From a virus: 36,749 nt of DNA. Under the pieces are notes generated by a model. That model did no database searches. It was not told where the DNA came from and worked only from the letters and a program-made list of their open reading frames with translations. Positions within the stretch are counted from its first letter, which is position 1. Every line of letters starts with the position of its first letter. A program made the translations under genes and the position numbers. The stretch covers positions 1-36,749 of the IMG/VR virus record IMGVR_UViG_3300017755_003289. One strand, 5' to 3'. Below, one piece after another: positions 27,708 to 36,395 of this stretch.

Positions 27708-29162
27708 TTATTTGTCCCAATCTATTTTTTCTATATTATACGGGTAATTGGCCTCTTTGTAAAACTTTTTTCTTTGTGTAAGATGTCTTTTTGCAAATTT
27801 ACAACTACTGGTAATATCCCAAATTTGTACATTATCTTTATCTTCGGCTTTCCTAATGCCTCTTCCTATAGACTGTATAACCCTAACAAAAGATTTACCA
27901 GGCTCAATAAGCACAAGATTAAAAATACGTGGAATATTAATTCCAACAGAGGCCACGCCATATGTTGCAATGATAACTTTATTTTTTGCAGTTGAGACTT
28001 CATCGTAATGTTCTTTCCTTTCAGGATTTTTTGTTGAGCCAGATATAAAAACTGAATCGGGTATTGATTGATTTAGCAATTCTCCTGCTGAAATCCTATC
28101 AACTAATATAAGTGTATTTCCTGATGTTGCAATATCTTGAATTGTTTTTGCTACCCACCCCATGCGTTTTGTATCTGTTGTAAGCCATTTAAGTTCTTCT
28201 TGATAGTTTTTAAAACCAGGCAAGTCTATTGTTTGTAAAATATTTACGTGACAATTAGCTAATACTCCCTTGTCTTGCAACTCTTTTGCGGCAAGTTTAT
28301 TTGTTACGTCACCAATTGAACATTTCAATCCCATAAATTCAAAGTCTGCTTTAGGTACTGTACCTGTTAGCCCCCAACGTATGCCACAATGTGCAAACGG
28401 TCCTGTTAACAGTCTTTTAAGTACATCTGCTTTAGCCATGTGTACTTCGTCAATTATAATTGTGTTAATACCTTGTATTGCTTCTAAAAAGTCTGCAGTA
28501 TGCTCGTCCTTACTTTTCTTTTCTAATATGTTTAATGATTGCCAAGTTGCAATAGTGTTAAATCTTCCAAGTTCTTTTCTATCGCCATAGTATACACCTG
28601 TGTCTAAATTACAAGTAAGAAAATCTTCTTCAGTCTGTGTTACTAAACTTTTGTTTGGTACTATTGTTAATGTACGACCATATGGTTCAACTAATTTACA
28701 TAATGCCGCTGTAATAATAGTTTTTCCGGCACCGGTTGCAATTTCTTGTATGCTCTGAGGAGATTCTAAAAACTTGTTTATAGTTTCTACTTGATAATCA
28801 CGTAGCTCAATAGATTGTCCAGCCATTGGGTGCGAAGCAGGCCATTTAATATCTGACAAATATTTTTTATCAATTGCATTAAACTCAAAGTTGTGTTGTT
28901 TTCTTCTGTCTTCTAAATTAACATAAACTCCTGCATTTTCTAGTTCTGGAAGTATTTGATCTAGCAAATTTAGATACGATGTTCCTCCTAAGCCAAAAAA
29001 TGATACCTTACCGTCCCATCTACCTAACTTAACAGCCGGCAAATGTCTGGCGTACGGAATTTCATATTTAAATTTATTTGACAATTTCTTTCTCCAGTCG
29101 AGAGAAAGATCCTCAAATTTTATGTTTACTTCGTCTTTAATAATTAATTTACATGAACTCAT
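27708..29162 (-). CDS. uvsW: UvsW-like superfamily 2 DNA/RNA helicase
   Basis: The 484-aa protein has SF2 motifs in order: I EIATGAGKTIITA (about residue 140), II IIIDEVHMAK (DEVH), III GLTGTVPK, V/VI KVIIATYGVASVGINIPR and VIQSIGRGIRKAEDKD. The first ~120 residues match the UvsW N-terminal DNA-contact domain. UvsW unwinds R-loops and branched DNA and moves T4 from origin- to recombination-dependent replication. Length is close to T4 UvsW (503 aa). It overlaps its upstream neighbour by an ATGA junction. Confidence 0.93.
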   Translation of the reverse strand: MSSCKLIIKDEVNIKFEDLSLDWRKKLSNKFKYEIPYARHLPAVKLGRWDGKVSFFGLGGTSYLNLLDQILPELENAGVYVNLEDRRKQHNFEFNAIDKKYLSDIKWPASHPMAGQSIELRDYQVETINKFLESPQSIQEIATGAGKTIITAALCKLVEPYGRTLTIVPNKSLVTQTEEDFLTCNLDTGVYYGDRKELGRFNTIATWQSLNILEKKSKDEHTADFLEAIQGINTIIIDEVHMAKADVLKRLLTGPFAHCGIRWGLTGTVPKADFEFMGLKCSIGDVTNKLAAKELQDKGVLANCHVNILQTIDLPGFKNYQEELKWLTTDTKRMGWVAKTIQDIATSGNTLILVDRISAGELLNQSIPDSVFISGSTKNPERKEHYDEVSTAKNKVIIATYGVASVGINIPRIFNLVLIEPGKSFVRVIQSIGRGIRKAEDKDNVQIWDITSSCKFAKRHLTQRKKFYKEANYPYNIEKIDWDK

Positions 29163-30472
29163 AATGCGGTTACGTTTTCTCCAATTGGGCTACTTGTACT
29201 ATAATACACTCTTTTATTTGTATTATCAACCATTGTCTTGATAATTTCAGAGTGTGGTGCCCATTGTCCGCCGCCGATTGTCATAAGACTTGCTTTACAT
29301 TTAATTTCAGATACAGTAAGTGTTTTTGGTATTCTATTTCTAATAAAGATACATTTAGTTTCATTACCAATCCATTTGTGTGATTTAACATGGAGATACA
29401 AATCATATAAAGGTTTATACTTTTCCATTTCTTCTTCAAACCATTTTTCACTCTTTCCACGTGCAAAAAATGGTTCTTCGTCATTATTACCTTTTTGAGG
29501 AAGTTGAGGTTGTGGGATATCAAAGCCAAATGCAAAACTATTTTCCCCATATCTGCTTGTTAAAAACCCAACCCAATTAAGCCACTCTTGTACGTCTGTT
29601 TGATGTTCCGGAGTTCCACTAACTGGTACTAACAGTGGAAACATATCTAAGTTATCAAACATTTCAAACATCTCGTCTCTGGCATATTTTGTAGAGTTAA
29701 TAAAATAGTTAGTAGAGCTACTGAAAGCAACTTTATTTGTTAATGTTTCGTTTTTAGTATTAAGGTCAACATTGAACCCAAAATCTTTTAACATATCAAT
29801 TTTTATAATATCAGGTTTATTCTTTGTAGTATTATTCCAATGTTCTTCTAGTCCTTCTGTAATATTTTTAAACGATATAGTTCCTGTTTCAAAAGATACA
29901 GTTGGTATATTAAATTCCTTTTTTTCTTTTTTAATTTCATCATACTCGTCAAGCAATTCTTCAGTTATAAATTTAAAGTCATAACGTATTGCAATTAGTG
30001 TAAGCCAGTACACGACAACGTCAACGTGTTTACATACCCATTTCTTTTCTTCTCCGTTGTACAATAGATATCCATCTGGTAAACCTTTATCATTTTTAAG
30101 GCAACGCATTAATGCAATTAATTTTACATCATATGGAAATCTCATTTCAACCCATGTACCAAACTCGTCTTCATATTTTTGGATACTTAGACTGTAATCA
30201 ATAACTCTAAAAGGATCACGATATATTGGCTTATCACACAGTTTAGTAATATCTAGATCAAATTTTGAAAACAATGTTTTATATCGTTTAACAACTCGCA
30301 GAGCAAGTCCACCTTGCTTTTCAGTCCATGGATACGTAGACTCTGCTAAAGAGCTAATAGTTTGACGATCTTTATTGTGAGGAGTAAAGCCTTCCCACAT
30401 ATATTCATTATATGCTAATATATCTATGCAATCGTTAACTGTTTTAGGTGATATCTGATGTGATAATGACAT
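29159..30472 (-). CDS. Large uncharacterised protein upstream of and overlapping uvsW
   Basis: I do not recognise this 437-aa protein. It starts MSLSHQISPKTVNDCIDILA. Visible blocks are PYDVKLIALMRCLKNDKGLP and DGYLLYNGEEKKWVCKHVDV (residues ~115-150), a Lys/Glu helix near 185, and a C-terminal KCIFIRNRIPKTLTVSEIK. No P-loop, nuclease or zinc motif is obvious. It ends in ATGA with uvsW, so the two are translated together and may act in one complex. A strong early-type promoter lies 33-60 bp upstream of it. It may be a helicase loader or a degenerate helicase partner. Confidence 0.7.
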   Translation of the reverse strand: MSLSHQISPKTVNDCIDILAYNEYMWEGFTPHNKDRQTISSLAESTYPWTEKQGGLALRVVKRYKTLFSKFDLDITKLCDKPIYRDPFRVIDYSLSIQKYEDEFGTWVEMRFPYDVKLIALMRCLKNDKGLPDGYLLYNGEEKKWVCKHVDVVVYWLTLIAIRYDFKFITEELLDEYDEIKKEKKEFNIPTVSFETGTISFKNITEGLEEHWNNTTKNKPDIIKIDMLKDFGFNVDLNTKNETLTNKVAFSSSTNYFINSTKYARDEMFEMFDNLDMFPLLVPVSGTPEHQTDVQEWLNWVGFLTSRYGENSFAFGFDIPQPQLPQKGNNDEEPFFARGKSEKWFEEEMEKYKPLYDLYLHVKSHKWIGNETKCIFIRNRIPKTLTVSEIKCKASLMTIGGGQWAPHSEIIKTMVDNTNKRVYYSTSSPIGENVTAL

Positions 30473-30504
30473 AGTCTTTTCTGATAATTAAGTATATAGT
30501 AAAC

Positions 30505-30532
30505 AGTATAACACAAATGGTAAACTTGTCAA
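30505..30532 (-). promoter_or_regulatory. Strong sigma70-like promoter of the uvsW operon
   Basis: Minus strand: TTGACA (30532-30527), 16-bp spacer ending TTGTGT, TATACT (30510-30505). It is nearly the same element as at 4124-4151. The predicted start is near 30498, leaving a leader of about 26 nt. Confidence 0.75.
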
Positions 30533-30535
30533 CCT

Positions 30536-31003
30536 ATGAAAAAACAGTTTAAAAGTCATGCAAAAGCACTAAAAGTTAAGTTATTCAATGCTCAACTTAG
30601 ACGTAAAAACATTAAAGGATTTAAACCTACAGTTGCTCTAGCAAATAATTGGTTCCACATATTAAACAGAGGTATGTTTAATAGCAAGTTATCTATGTGC
30701 CCAATTTCTGTAAAAAAACTTCATCATGATTGGGGCAGATGTATTGCTGACTGGGATAATAGACAGTGTAGAAAAGGTACATTTGATCAAAGAGTTATAC
30801 CGTACGAAAAAGCAGATGTATTTTTTAGATTGGAATTGCATTGTAAGTTTCCAACATGGAAAGATTTCATTGAAACATTGGCTCATGAAATGGTCCATCT
30901 ATATCAAATGACTGTTATGAAAGATCCTTATTCAAACCATAATGCTAACTTCTATTCGTTTAGAAAAACGTTTAAGCAGACTGGTTTAAAACTGTATCGT
31001 TAA
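30536..31003 (+). CDS. SprT-like zinc metalloprotease
   Basis: The 155-aa protein has the zinc signature LAHEMVHLYQ (H117-E118-x-x-H121) and a likely third ligand H135 (SNHNANFY), as in SprT/Spartan peptidases. Bacterial and eukaryotic SprT proteins act on DNA-protein crosslinks; similar genes occur in T4-like phages. It diverges from the 29159 gene and its end overlaps the MptE-like gene by 32 bp. Confidence 0.82.
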   Translation: MKKQFKSHAKALKVKLFNAQLRRKNIKGFKPTVALANNWFHILNRGMFNSKLSMCPISVKKLHHDWGRCIADWDNRQCRKGTFDQRVIPYEKADVFFRLELHCKFPTWKDFIETLAHEMVHLYQMTVMKDPYSNHNANFYSFRKTFKQTGLKLYR

Positions 31004-31718
31004 ATTCTTTATAACTTATTATTTTGTGATTTTCAAAAGGTATTGCATGGATATAATCCGGTGCATTGTCATGAACTACTGTAAAGTTAACATATGGTCT
31101 CATTTTACAAATACTTCTATACTGATATAGCCATGGTTCAAAAATAGTATCACCGTGTCTATCACCATAATTCTCTGTGCTTTGATAGATGTTGTTTAGT
31201 TGTCCCTTGCCATATTCTCTAAAATCAAATCCTATTAGAAAAACATTTTTATGACCATGAACACACGCTGTCCAAAATGCGGCTGAGCCTGATATCCAGT
31301 GAGGGTTGTTAGGTATAAGATGTAAGTGTTCTTTTGATCTTGTTACTTCAATGTTAGGTGCATAACAAATTGTTTTTTCCCAAACTTTATCTTTGTCAAT
31401 AGTGATAGACATAAACCTATCAACACTGAATAAAAAGTCTGGCATAAAATCTCTGTACAATGCATTACAACCATATGTTTGACCTGTGTCTTTTAAAGTT
31501 GTTAAATCAAAATCTTTTCTAGACGGACCGTTACCAATACAATAAGCATTACCAGACGTTACTGCTTTTACTCTATCAGGCTTAAATGCAATCTCTTGTA
31601 TCTTTTTACCCTGTCGTATAATCAAACGATCAATTACGTGTTCGCCTTCGTAAGGTGTCCACTCTATTTGAGCATCTGGGTCTATTCTACCCGGTTTTAT
31701 TTCTTTAACTTCTTCCAT
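30972..31718 (-). CDS. MptE/DUF115-like glycan enzyme
   Basis: The 248-aa protein has CIGNGPSRKDFDL near residue 60, the nucleotide-binding GNGPS signature of the DUF115/MptE-like family, then YGCNALYRDFMPDFLFSVD and ISGSAAFWTACVHG with VFLIGFDFREYG. Members are related to sialyltransferases and motility-linked glycosylation factors. It overlaps the GT-B-like gene start at TAATG and likely helps build or transfer a surface sugar. Confidence 0.68.
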   Translation of the reverse strand: MEEVKEIKPGRIDPDAQIEWTPYEGEHVIDRLIIRQGKKIQEIAFKPDRVKAVTSGNAYCIGNGPSRKDFDLTTLKDTGQTYGCNALYRDFMPDFLFSVDRFMSITIDKDKVWEKTICYAPNIEVTRSKEHLHLIPNNPHWISGSAAFWTACVHGHKNVFLIGFDFREYGKGQLNNIYQSTENYGDRHGDTIFEPWLYQYRSICKMRPYVNFTVVHDNAPDYIHAIPFENHKIISYKEFNDTVLNQSA

Positions 31719-32596
31719 TATTTTTTTATGTACCTATCGACTAATCTTTCTCTAATTCTTCTCCATGGTTCGCCTTCTTTAAATTCATCTTCAAACCATT
31801 CTGTATAAGATAATTTATGTGCCCAGTTTTGACGAGCCGGCATTGCTGGGTGCAGTATGTCTGATAGATCCGAATTGCCAACATCATAGCATAAACTTTT
31901 TTCTGAAACAAATACAGGAATACCTGCAAACACAGCCTCCATAGCTGGATTACTAGAATGATTTACCACAGCCCATGTTGATTTTAAGATACCTTTAAAG
32001 TCGGTGTCATCATATGTTGAGTAATCTCGTTTTGGTGATTGTAGTCTTACGTGTTTGTATCTGTCAACTGGAAAATTATGTACAATATTTCTAGGATGCG
32101 GTCTAAGTACAATTGGTTTATCTGTATATCTTCTTATCTGTTCAATACATTGTTTGAAGTAAGCCTTTATACCAGGATTTTCTCTCCATTGATGACTGTT
32201 GTGATGTTGTCCGCATACAACAATAACGTTTCCAGATTGTTTCCATGGTTGTAAATCAATACCAAATTTTGCCCAACGTTTATCATCAAAATTTTGATTT
32301 GCAAAGTCTGCCTCTCGATTAATTCCATTGATTCCCATTTTAAAAGATTTATTTCGATTTATACCACCAACTTCTAATACAACAACTGGACGACCAGAAC
32401 TATGAAATGAATCCCACACATCCTTGTTTCCAATCATTCTACCTTGCCATAATACAGACCAAATTACAGCAACGTCACAATTTTTATCTTCGTTAATAAA
32501 AACTTCTTCACCCTTTGACCTAAGATGATCAACTAATGCTTTGAAAATTGGTCGGCCATTTAAACTAGAAAATTCCGGATAGATTGCAATTCTCAT
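31718..32596 (-). CDS. GT-B-like glycosyltransferase, paralogue 2
   Basis: The 292-aa protein has KPIVLRPHPRNIVHN (about residue 175) and TWAVVNHSSNPAMEAVFAGI about 50 residues later, then FVSEKSLCYDVG, the donor-site pattern shared by this family. Its ending (SYTEWFEDEFKEGEPWRRI) matches paralogue 1 at 7616. Both junctions are TAATG overlaps. It likely acts in the glycan cluster with the MptE-like and GT-A genes. Confidence 0.68.
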   Translation of the reverse strand: MRIAIYPEFSSLNGRPIFKALVDHLRSKGEEVFINEDKNCDVAVIWSVLWQGRMIGNKDVWDSFHSSGRPVVVLEVGGINRNKSFKMGINGINREADFANQNFDDKRWAKFGIDLQPWKQSGNVIVVCGQHHNSHQWRENPGIKAYFKQCIEQIRRYTDKPIVLRPHPRNIVHNFPVDRYKHVRLQSPKRDYSTYDDTDFKGILKSTWAVVNHSSNPAMEAVFAGIPVFVSEKSLCYDVGNSDLSDILHPAMPARQNWAHKLSYTEWFEDEFKEGEPWRRIRERLVDRYIKK

Positions 32597-33516
32597 TAAT
32601 TTCCTTGTTTTCCTTTTGCTACTTTAGATACTATATCATCAGTTTGTTTTGGATCAAATTTGATGCCTTGTAGCGGATTATAAGATTCAACATTTTGCCA
32701 ATATTCTTGAGACCTTTGTGTTCTTAGATCTGATTTGGAACTTTTGCCTTTTACTTTTCTTTTGCCTTTCATATGATCAATATAGTCACCTAACACACTA
32801 TTAATAAAAACATGATGCCCTTCAACTCCGGCACCTGCTCCAATGTCTACTCCTTGATCAGGTGCAACACGTTTTAGTACTTCCCAGAATAGATAGCTGT
32901 CGTGCCACTCAAGTTCTTTAAAAATATTATCAGTATTGTATAAGTTAATCCATGCATCTACAAAGACTTTAGTATACTGATGCTTTAAATTATATGTTAC
33001 CCAACCACATTCTGGATAGTTTTTATTACGACCTAAATAATTTACCATCTTATCCTCTGGTAGTAGATCTAATACAAATTGTTTTGGAATGGGTCTAAAT
33101 GTATATGTGTCAGCATCAAGCCAAAGTAAACAATCTGTTTTTACATGATTTATAGCATGATATACAGCAAATGTTTTATGCGAAAATCTTACAGCGTCCC
33201 AAAGAAATGATCCTTTGCCTTTATCATTTTTTCCAGCTTCTGGAAGTCTTCTGACACCGTTTGGTATTTCTTGTAGCTCGCCATTTGCAACAGGATCGTC
33301 TTTATGTTTTTGTTTAAATTTAACAAGTCCTGGATTAACAGCTTCAATATCAAAATATTTTATTCTTTCGTGTTGTATTGGAGGCAATACTTTTTCGTAA
33401 TATACGTGCAACTCAACATCGTCTGGCCAATATTCAATAAAACTTTCTAACATTCTTTTTGCATAAATGTCCCATCTGTTTGGCGGAAAAGTTGTTATAA
33501 CCGTTAATGATCTCAT
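32596..33516 (-). CDS. GT-A-type glycosyltransferase
   Basis: The ~306-aa protein starts MRSLTVITTFPPNRWDIYAK and has the DxD-like metal site LLWLDADTYTF (about residue 130), typical of GT-A glycosyltransferases. A basic tail (KGKRKVKGKSSKSD) follows. The frame extends to 33564, but the ATG at 33516 starts the conserved region and has GAGAA upstream. First gene of a three-gene minus-strand operon. Confidence 0.72.
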   Translation of the reverse strand: MRSLTVITTFPPNRWDIYAKRMLESFIEYWPDDVELHVYYEKVLPPIQHERIKYFDIEAVNPGLVKFKQKHKDDPVANGELQEIPNGVRRLPEAGKNDKGKGSFLWDAVRFSHKTFAVYHAINHVKTDCLLWLDADTYTFRPIPKQFVLDLLPEDKMVNYLGRNKNYPECGWVTYNLKHQYTKVFVDAWINLYNTDNIFKELEWHDSYLFWEVLKRVAPDQGVDIGAGAGVEGHHVFINSVLGDYIDHMKGKRKVKGKSSKSDLRTQRSQEYWQNVESYNPLQGIKFDPKQTDDIVSKVAKGKQGN

Positions 33517-33550
33517 CTGTTTTCTCTTTTGATAATTATAAGTGTATTTA

Positions 33551-34564
33551 ATGAAAAAGATCAAGTGTCAAATATTCCGTAGAACAGTTAAAGATCGTAG
33601 AAGAGGCGATTCTTATCAGCTTTTATATGATTTTGCTGAAGGTGTAAAAGCAGTAGGAGATGAAGTTGAAATAGTTAATGAAACTATGACTGGCCCAACA
33701 CAAGACGGCGAAATGAACATTACAGCACCAATTGGTGTTATGTTTGGATACGGTGGATCAAACCAACTGCATCATACTAAAGGCAGAAGACATACACTAG
33801 TTGAGAATGCAAAGAAAAGCGGAAGTGTTGTAATAACATTTGACGGAGGTTTATGTTCAAGTTTTGGTAATACTTCAGGAGTTCCAGAACACAGATATAG
33901 AGTTTCGTTATGGACACCTATGAGAAACGGTGAATTTTTTGAAAAAGATTCTCCCAACGATCGTTGGAACGACATGAAAAATATATTCAATATTAAAGAC
34001 TTTGAATGGCAAAAAAAATCTAGTGACGATGCTCCAATAATTTTTGTGTTGCAACCAAGCGACAATTGGTCAATGAACGGGTTAGAGCCAATTGAATGGT
34101 TTAACGATGTTTATAAAAAACTAAGACCGTTAACTAAAAGAAAATTTATAGCAAGACCTCATCCAAACCATGCTCAGGCAATGTATGATAAACGAGATAA
34201 GTTTCCTGCAGATGTAGAATTAATGATTCCACAAAAACAATTTAGCGGAGACGAAAAAAAGAATTATAGATTTCATTTTCAAACAGCATTAAACGATTGT
34301 CATGCAGTAGTTACACACAATTCAACTGCAAGTGTTGATAGTTGTATTAGAGGAATACCTACTTTTGTGACAAGCGATCTTGCAATATGTTATCCAGTAG
34401 CTAACACAGATCTTAGTAAAATTGAATCTCCAGAGTTTCCAGACAGAACACAATGGCTTAATAACTTAGGTTATATGATGTGGACTATTGATGAAATTAG
34501 ATCTGGCAAAGTTTATAAAAGATTCCGTAATAAAGTTGAAGAATCTAATTTAATATCATTATAA
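33551..34564 (+). CDS. GT-B-like glycosyltransferase, paralogue 3
   Basis: The ~337-aa protein has FIARPHPNHAQAMYD (about residue 195) and AVVTHNSTASVDSCIRGIPT with VTSDLAICYPVAN about 60 residues later. It ends with the family's W-x-x-x-E-I-x-x-G motif (MMWTIDEIRSGKVYKRF). The ATG at 33551 is used; the GTG at 33542 is less likely. It diverges from the GT-A gene, only 34 bp apart, and overlaps the GT61 gene's end by 52 bp. Confidence 0.68.
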   Translation: MKKIKCQIFRRTVKDRRRGDSYQLLYDFAEGVKAVGDEVEIVNETMTGPTQDGEMNITAPIGVMFGYGGSNQLHHTKGRRHTLVENAKKSGSVVITFDGGLCSSFGNTSGVPEHRYRVSLWTPMRNGEFFEKDSPNDRWNDMKNIFNIKDFEWQKKSSDDAPIIFVLQPSDNWSMNGLEPIEWFNDVYKKLRPLTKRKFIARPHPNHAQAMYDKRDKFPADVELMIPQKQFSGDEKKNYRFHFQTALNDCHAVVTHNSTASVDSCIRGIPTFVTSDLAICYPVANTDLSKIESPEFPDRTQWLNNLGYMMWTIDEIRSGKVYKRFRNKVEESNLISL

Positions 34565-35556
34565 TCATTCATTCGTTTAAATTTCTTTTGTCTAGTATCT
34601 TTTAATATTGGCACAGGTTCTCCGTGCAATACAGTATGATCTAGTCCACAAAGGTGAGATAGATTTGGATAAACATATTTGGCTGTATGTTTGTGTACAA
34701 TTTCAGTTACTTTAGTTCCAGGTCTGCACCATAGTAAGTTTACTAGACCAGCACCGTGTGTTCCTGCAACATGACTAGCATTCGCAAATGCAGACACTTG
34801 TTCGTCAACAGACATATCTTCAAGCACCAGCACTTCCCAACCTTTGAGATTAGCAAACACTTCTTCTTTATTAGTTAACTGTCTTGATCCACCAGCTCTA
34901 TCAATAAAAATTTTTCTAGACTGTCCTTGGTCAGCAGTAGTAGATTTAAATCTAGATCTAAGCCACCCAACAGTTTTTGGATGTATAACTCCGTCTTTCC
35001 AGTTAACCATGCTTGGAACATATATTTGGTTAAAACGCCATGCTTCGTTCTTTGGCATAATAATATATCTAATATCTAAATTTAAATCTTTAATTGCTCT
35101 TGCAAGATACTTACTTTCATTAGGAATAATGTAAACAAAGTCTTTGTAAGATTTTGAAAGTCTAGTTTCAACTAGTCTTATTTTTCCAATTATATCAATC
35201 CAAATATGCCATGGGTTGTTTGCACTTGATTCATCAATTGGCAACCAAACATATTTTTCAGCTTCATTAAAATTTTTAGACACTGGATTAAAAGTGATGT
35301 CAACCGTATCTGACCAGTTAGTAAAGATGCCATGATTTTTTGGTTTGTTTTTTTGTTTCCACATTAAAGGCCATACGTGTTCGGTTACCAGTCTTCCGTT
35401 GTTAGTCATTAAGAAAGGTAACGTATGAACTGTTGCTTGATCAAACGATGCTAGGAAAGTCTGTTGGGTAGTGTGAGTTAGATAGGTAGTTGGCTCATCA
35501 ATAACTCCCCAATTATCCAAAAAATAGTTTAATGAATCTGTGTTTTTTACTTGCAT
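34513..35556 (-). CDS. GT61-family (DUF563) glycosyltransferase
   Basis: The 347-aa protein has RKIFIDRAGGSRQLTN (about residue 213), VLVLEDMSVDEQVSAFANAS and VAGTHGAGLVNLLWCRPGTK, which together are the GT61/DUF563 signature. GT61 enzymes transfer xylose, GlcNAc or related sugars. It is encoded against its neighbours and its end overlaps the paralogue 3 gene. Confidence 0.82.
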   Translation of the reverse strand: MQVKNTDSLNYFLDNWGVIDEPTTYLTHTTQQTFLASFDQATVHTLPFLMTNNGRLVTEHVWPLMWKQKNKPKNHGIFTNWSDTVDITFNPVSKNFNEAEKYVWLPIDESSANNPWHIWIDIIGKIRLVETRLSKSYKDFVYIIPNESKYLARAIKDLNLDIRYIIMPKNEAWRFNQIYVPSMVNWKDGVIHPKTVGWLRSRFKSTTADQGQSRKIFIDRAGGSRQLTNKEEVFANLKGWEVLVLEDMSVDEQVSAFANASHVAGTHGAGLVNLLWCRPGTKVTEIVHKHTAKYVYPNLSHLCGLDHTVLHGEPVPILKDTRQKKFKRMNDYNDIKLDSSTLLRNLL

Positions 35557-35579
35557 ATTATACTTTATTTAAATATAAT
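35551..35579 (+). promoter_or_regulatory. sigma70-like promoter giving a leaderless start
   Basis: TTGCAT (35551-35556), 17-bp spacer, TATAAT (35574-35579). The predicted +1 is 35586, the A of the ATG. The -35 box lies inside the start of the divergent GT61 gene. Confidence 0.6.
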
Positions 35580-35585
35580 TAAACT

Positions 35586-36395
35586 ATGCTTACAATTTAT
35601 GCTCCAACTACAAATCTACAAAGTAAAGCCTGGGAAGTATTCTCTGGTGTATTAAAGTCGTGGCCCGAAGAAACAAACTGTTTAGATAATTCAAAAGCAA
35701 AAACGGCTCTTGCAAACTCTATGTTTTGGGGGTTTGTTGGTAATAATTTAGAAATGATACACAAACTTGAAGCAAATAAACAACAGTATTGGTTTGCAGA
35801 TACTCCGTATTTTGGTAGGTTTGACAATGCTAATTTAAAACCTGATAATCATTTTTGGAGAATGTGCAAGAGTAATATTCATGCTAGGTTCATTAAGAAT
35901 TGTCCAGACGACAGAGCAAACAAGTTTGATGTAAACATTTCAAATTTGAGAAAAGATGGTAAACATATTCTTGTTTGTCCAAGTTCTGTTGGTATTCACA
36001 AATACATTAAAGACACCATGTGGACTAACAGTACTGTAGAAAAACTAAAACAGTTAACAGATAGACCAATAAAAATTCGTAGCAAGCCTCGAGGCAAAGG
36101 AACATCGGGACCAAGTGTTGCAGATGTTCATATTAAAGATGATTTAAAAGATGCATGGTGTACAGTAACATCATGTAGTATAAGTGCATTAGAATCGTTA
36201 TGTGAAGGTATACCAGTAATATGCCATTCAAAAAGTTTTGCGGCTCCGGTGTGTTCAACTACACTTAACGATATTAATAATCCTTTTTATACAGAGCCTA
36301 ACGAATGGATCAATTCTTTATGCTACCAACAGTTTACTCCAGAGGAAATAACTAACGGAACAATGATAAAAATTATAGAAAAATTCTATTCATGA
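35586..36395 (+). CDS. GT-B-like glycosyltransferase, paralogue 4
   Basis: The 269-aa protein follows the same layout: YWFADTPYFGR near residue 70, RPIKIRSKPRGKG replacing RPHP near residue 160, then AWCTVTSCSISALESLCEGI and VICHSKSFAAPV. The RPHP motif is altered, so the donor may differ or activity be lost. It has its own leaderless-type promoter and ends in ATGA with the last gene. Confidence 0.62.
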   Translation: MLTIYAPTTNLQSKAWEVFSGVLKSWPEETNCLDNSKAKTALANSMFWGFVGNNLEMIHKLEANKQQYWFADTPYFGRFDNANLKPDNHFWRMCKSNIHARFIKNCPDDRANKFDVNISNLRKDGKHILVCPSSVGIHKYIKDTMWTNSTVEKLKQLTDRPIKIRSKPRGKGTSGPSVADVHIKDDLKDAWCTVTSCSISALESLCEGIPVICHSKSFAAPVCSTTLNDINNPFYTEPNEWINSLCYQQFTPEEITNGTMIKIIEKFYS

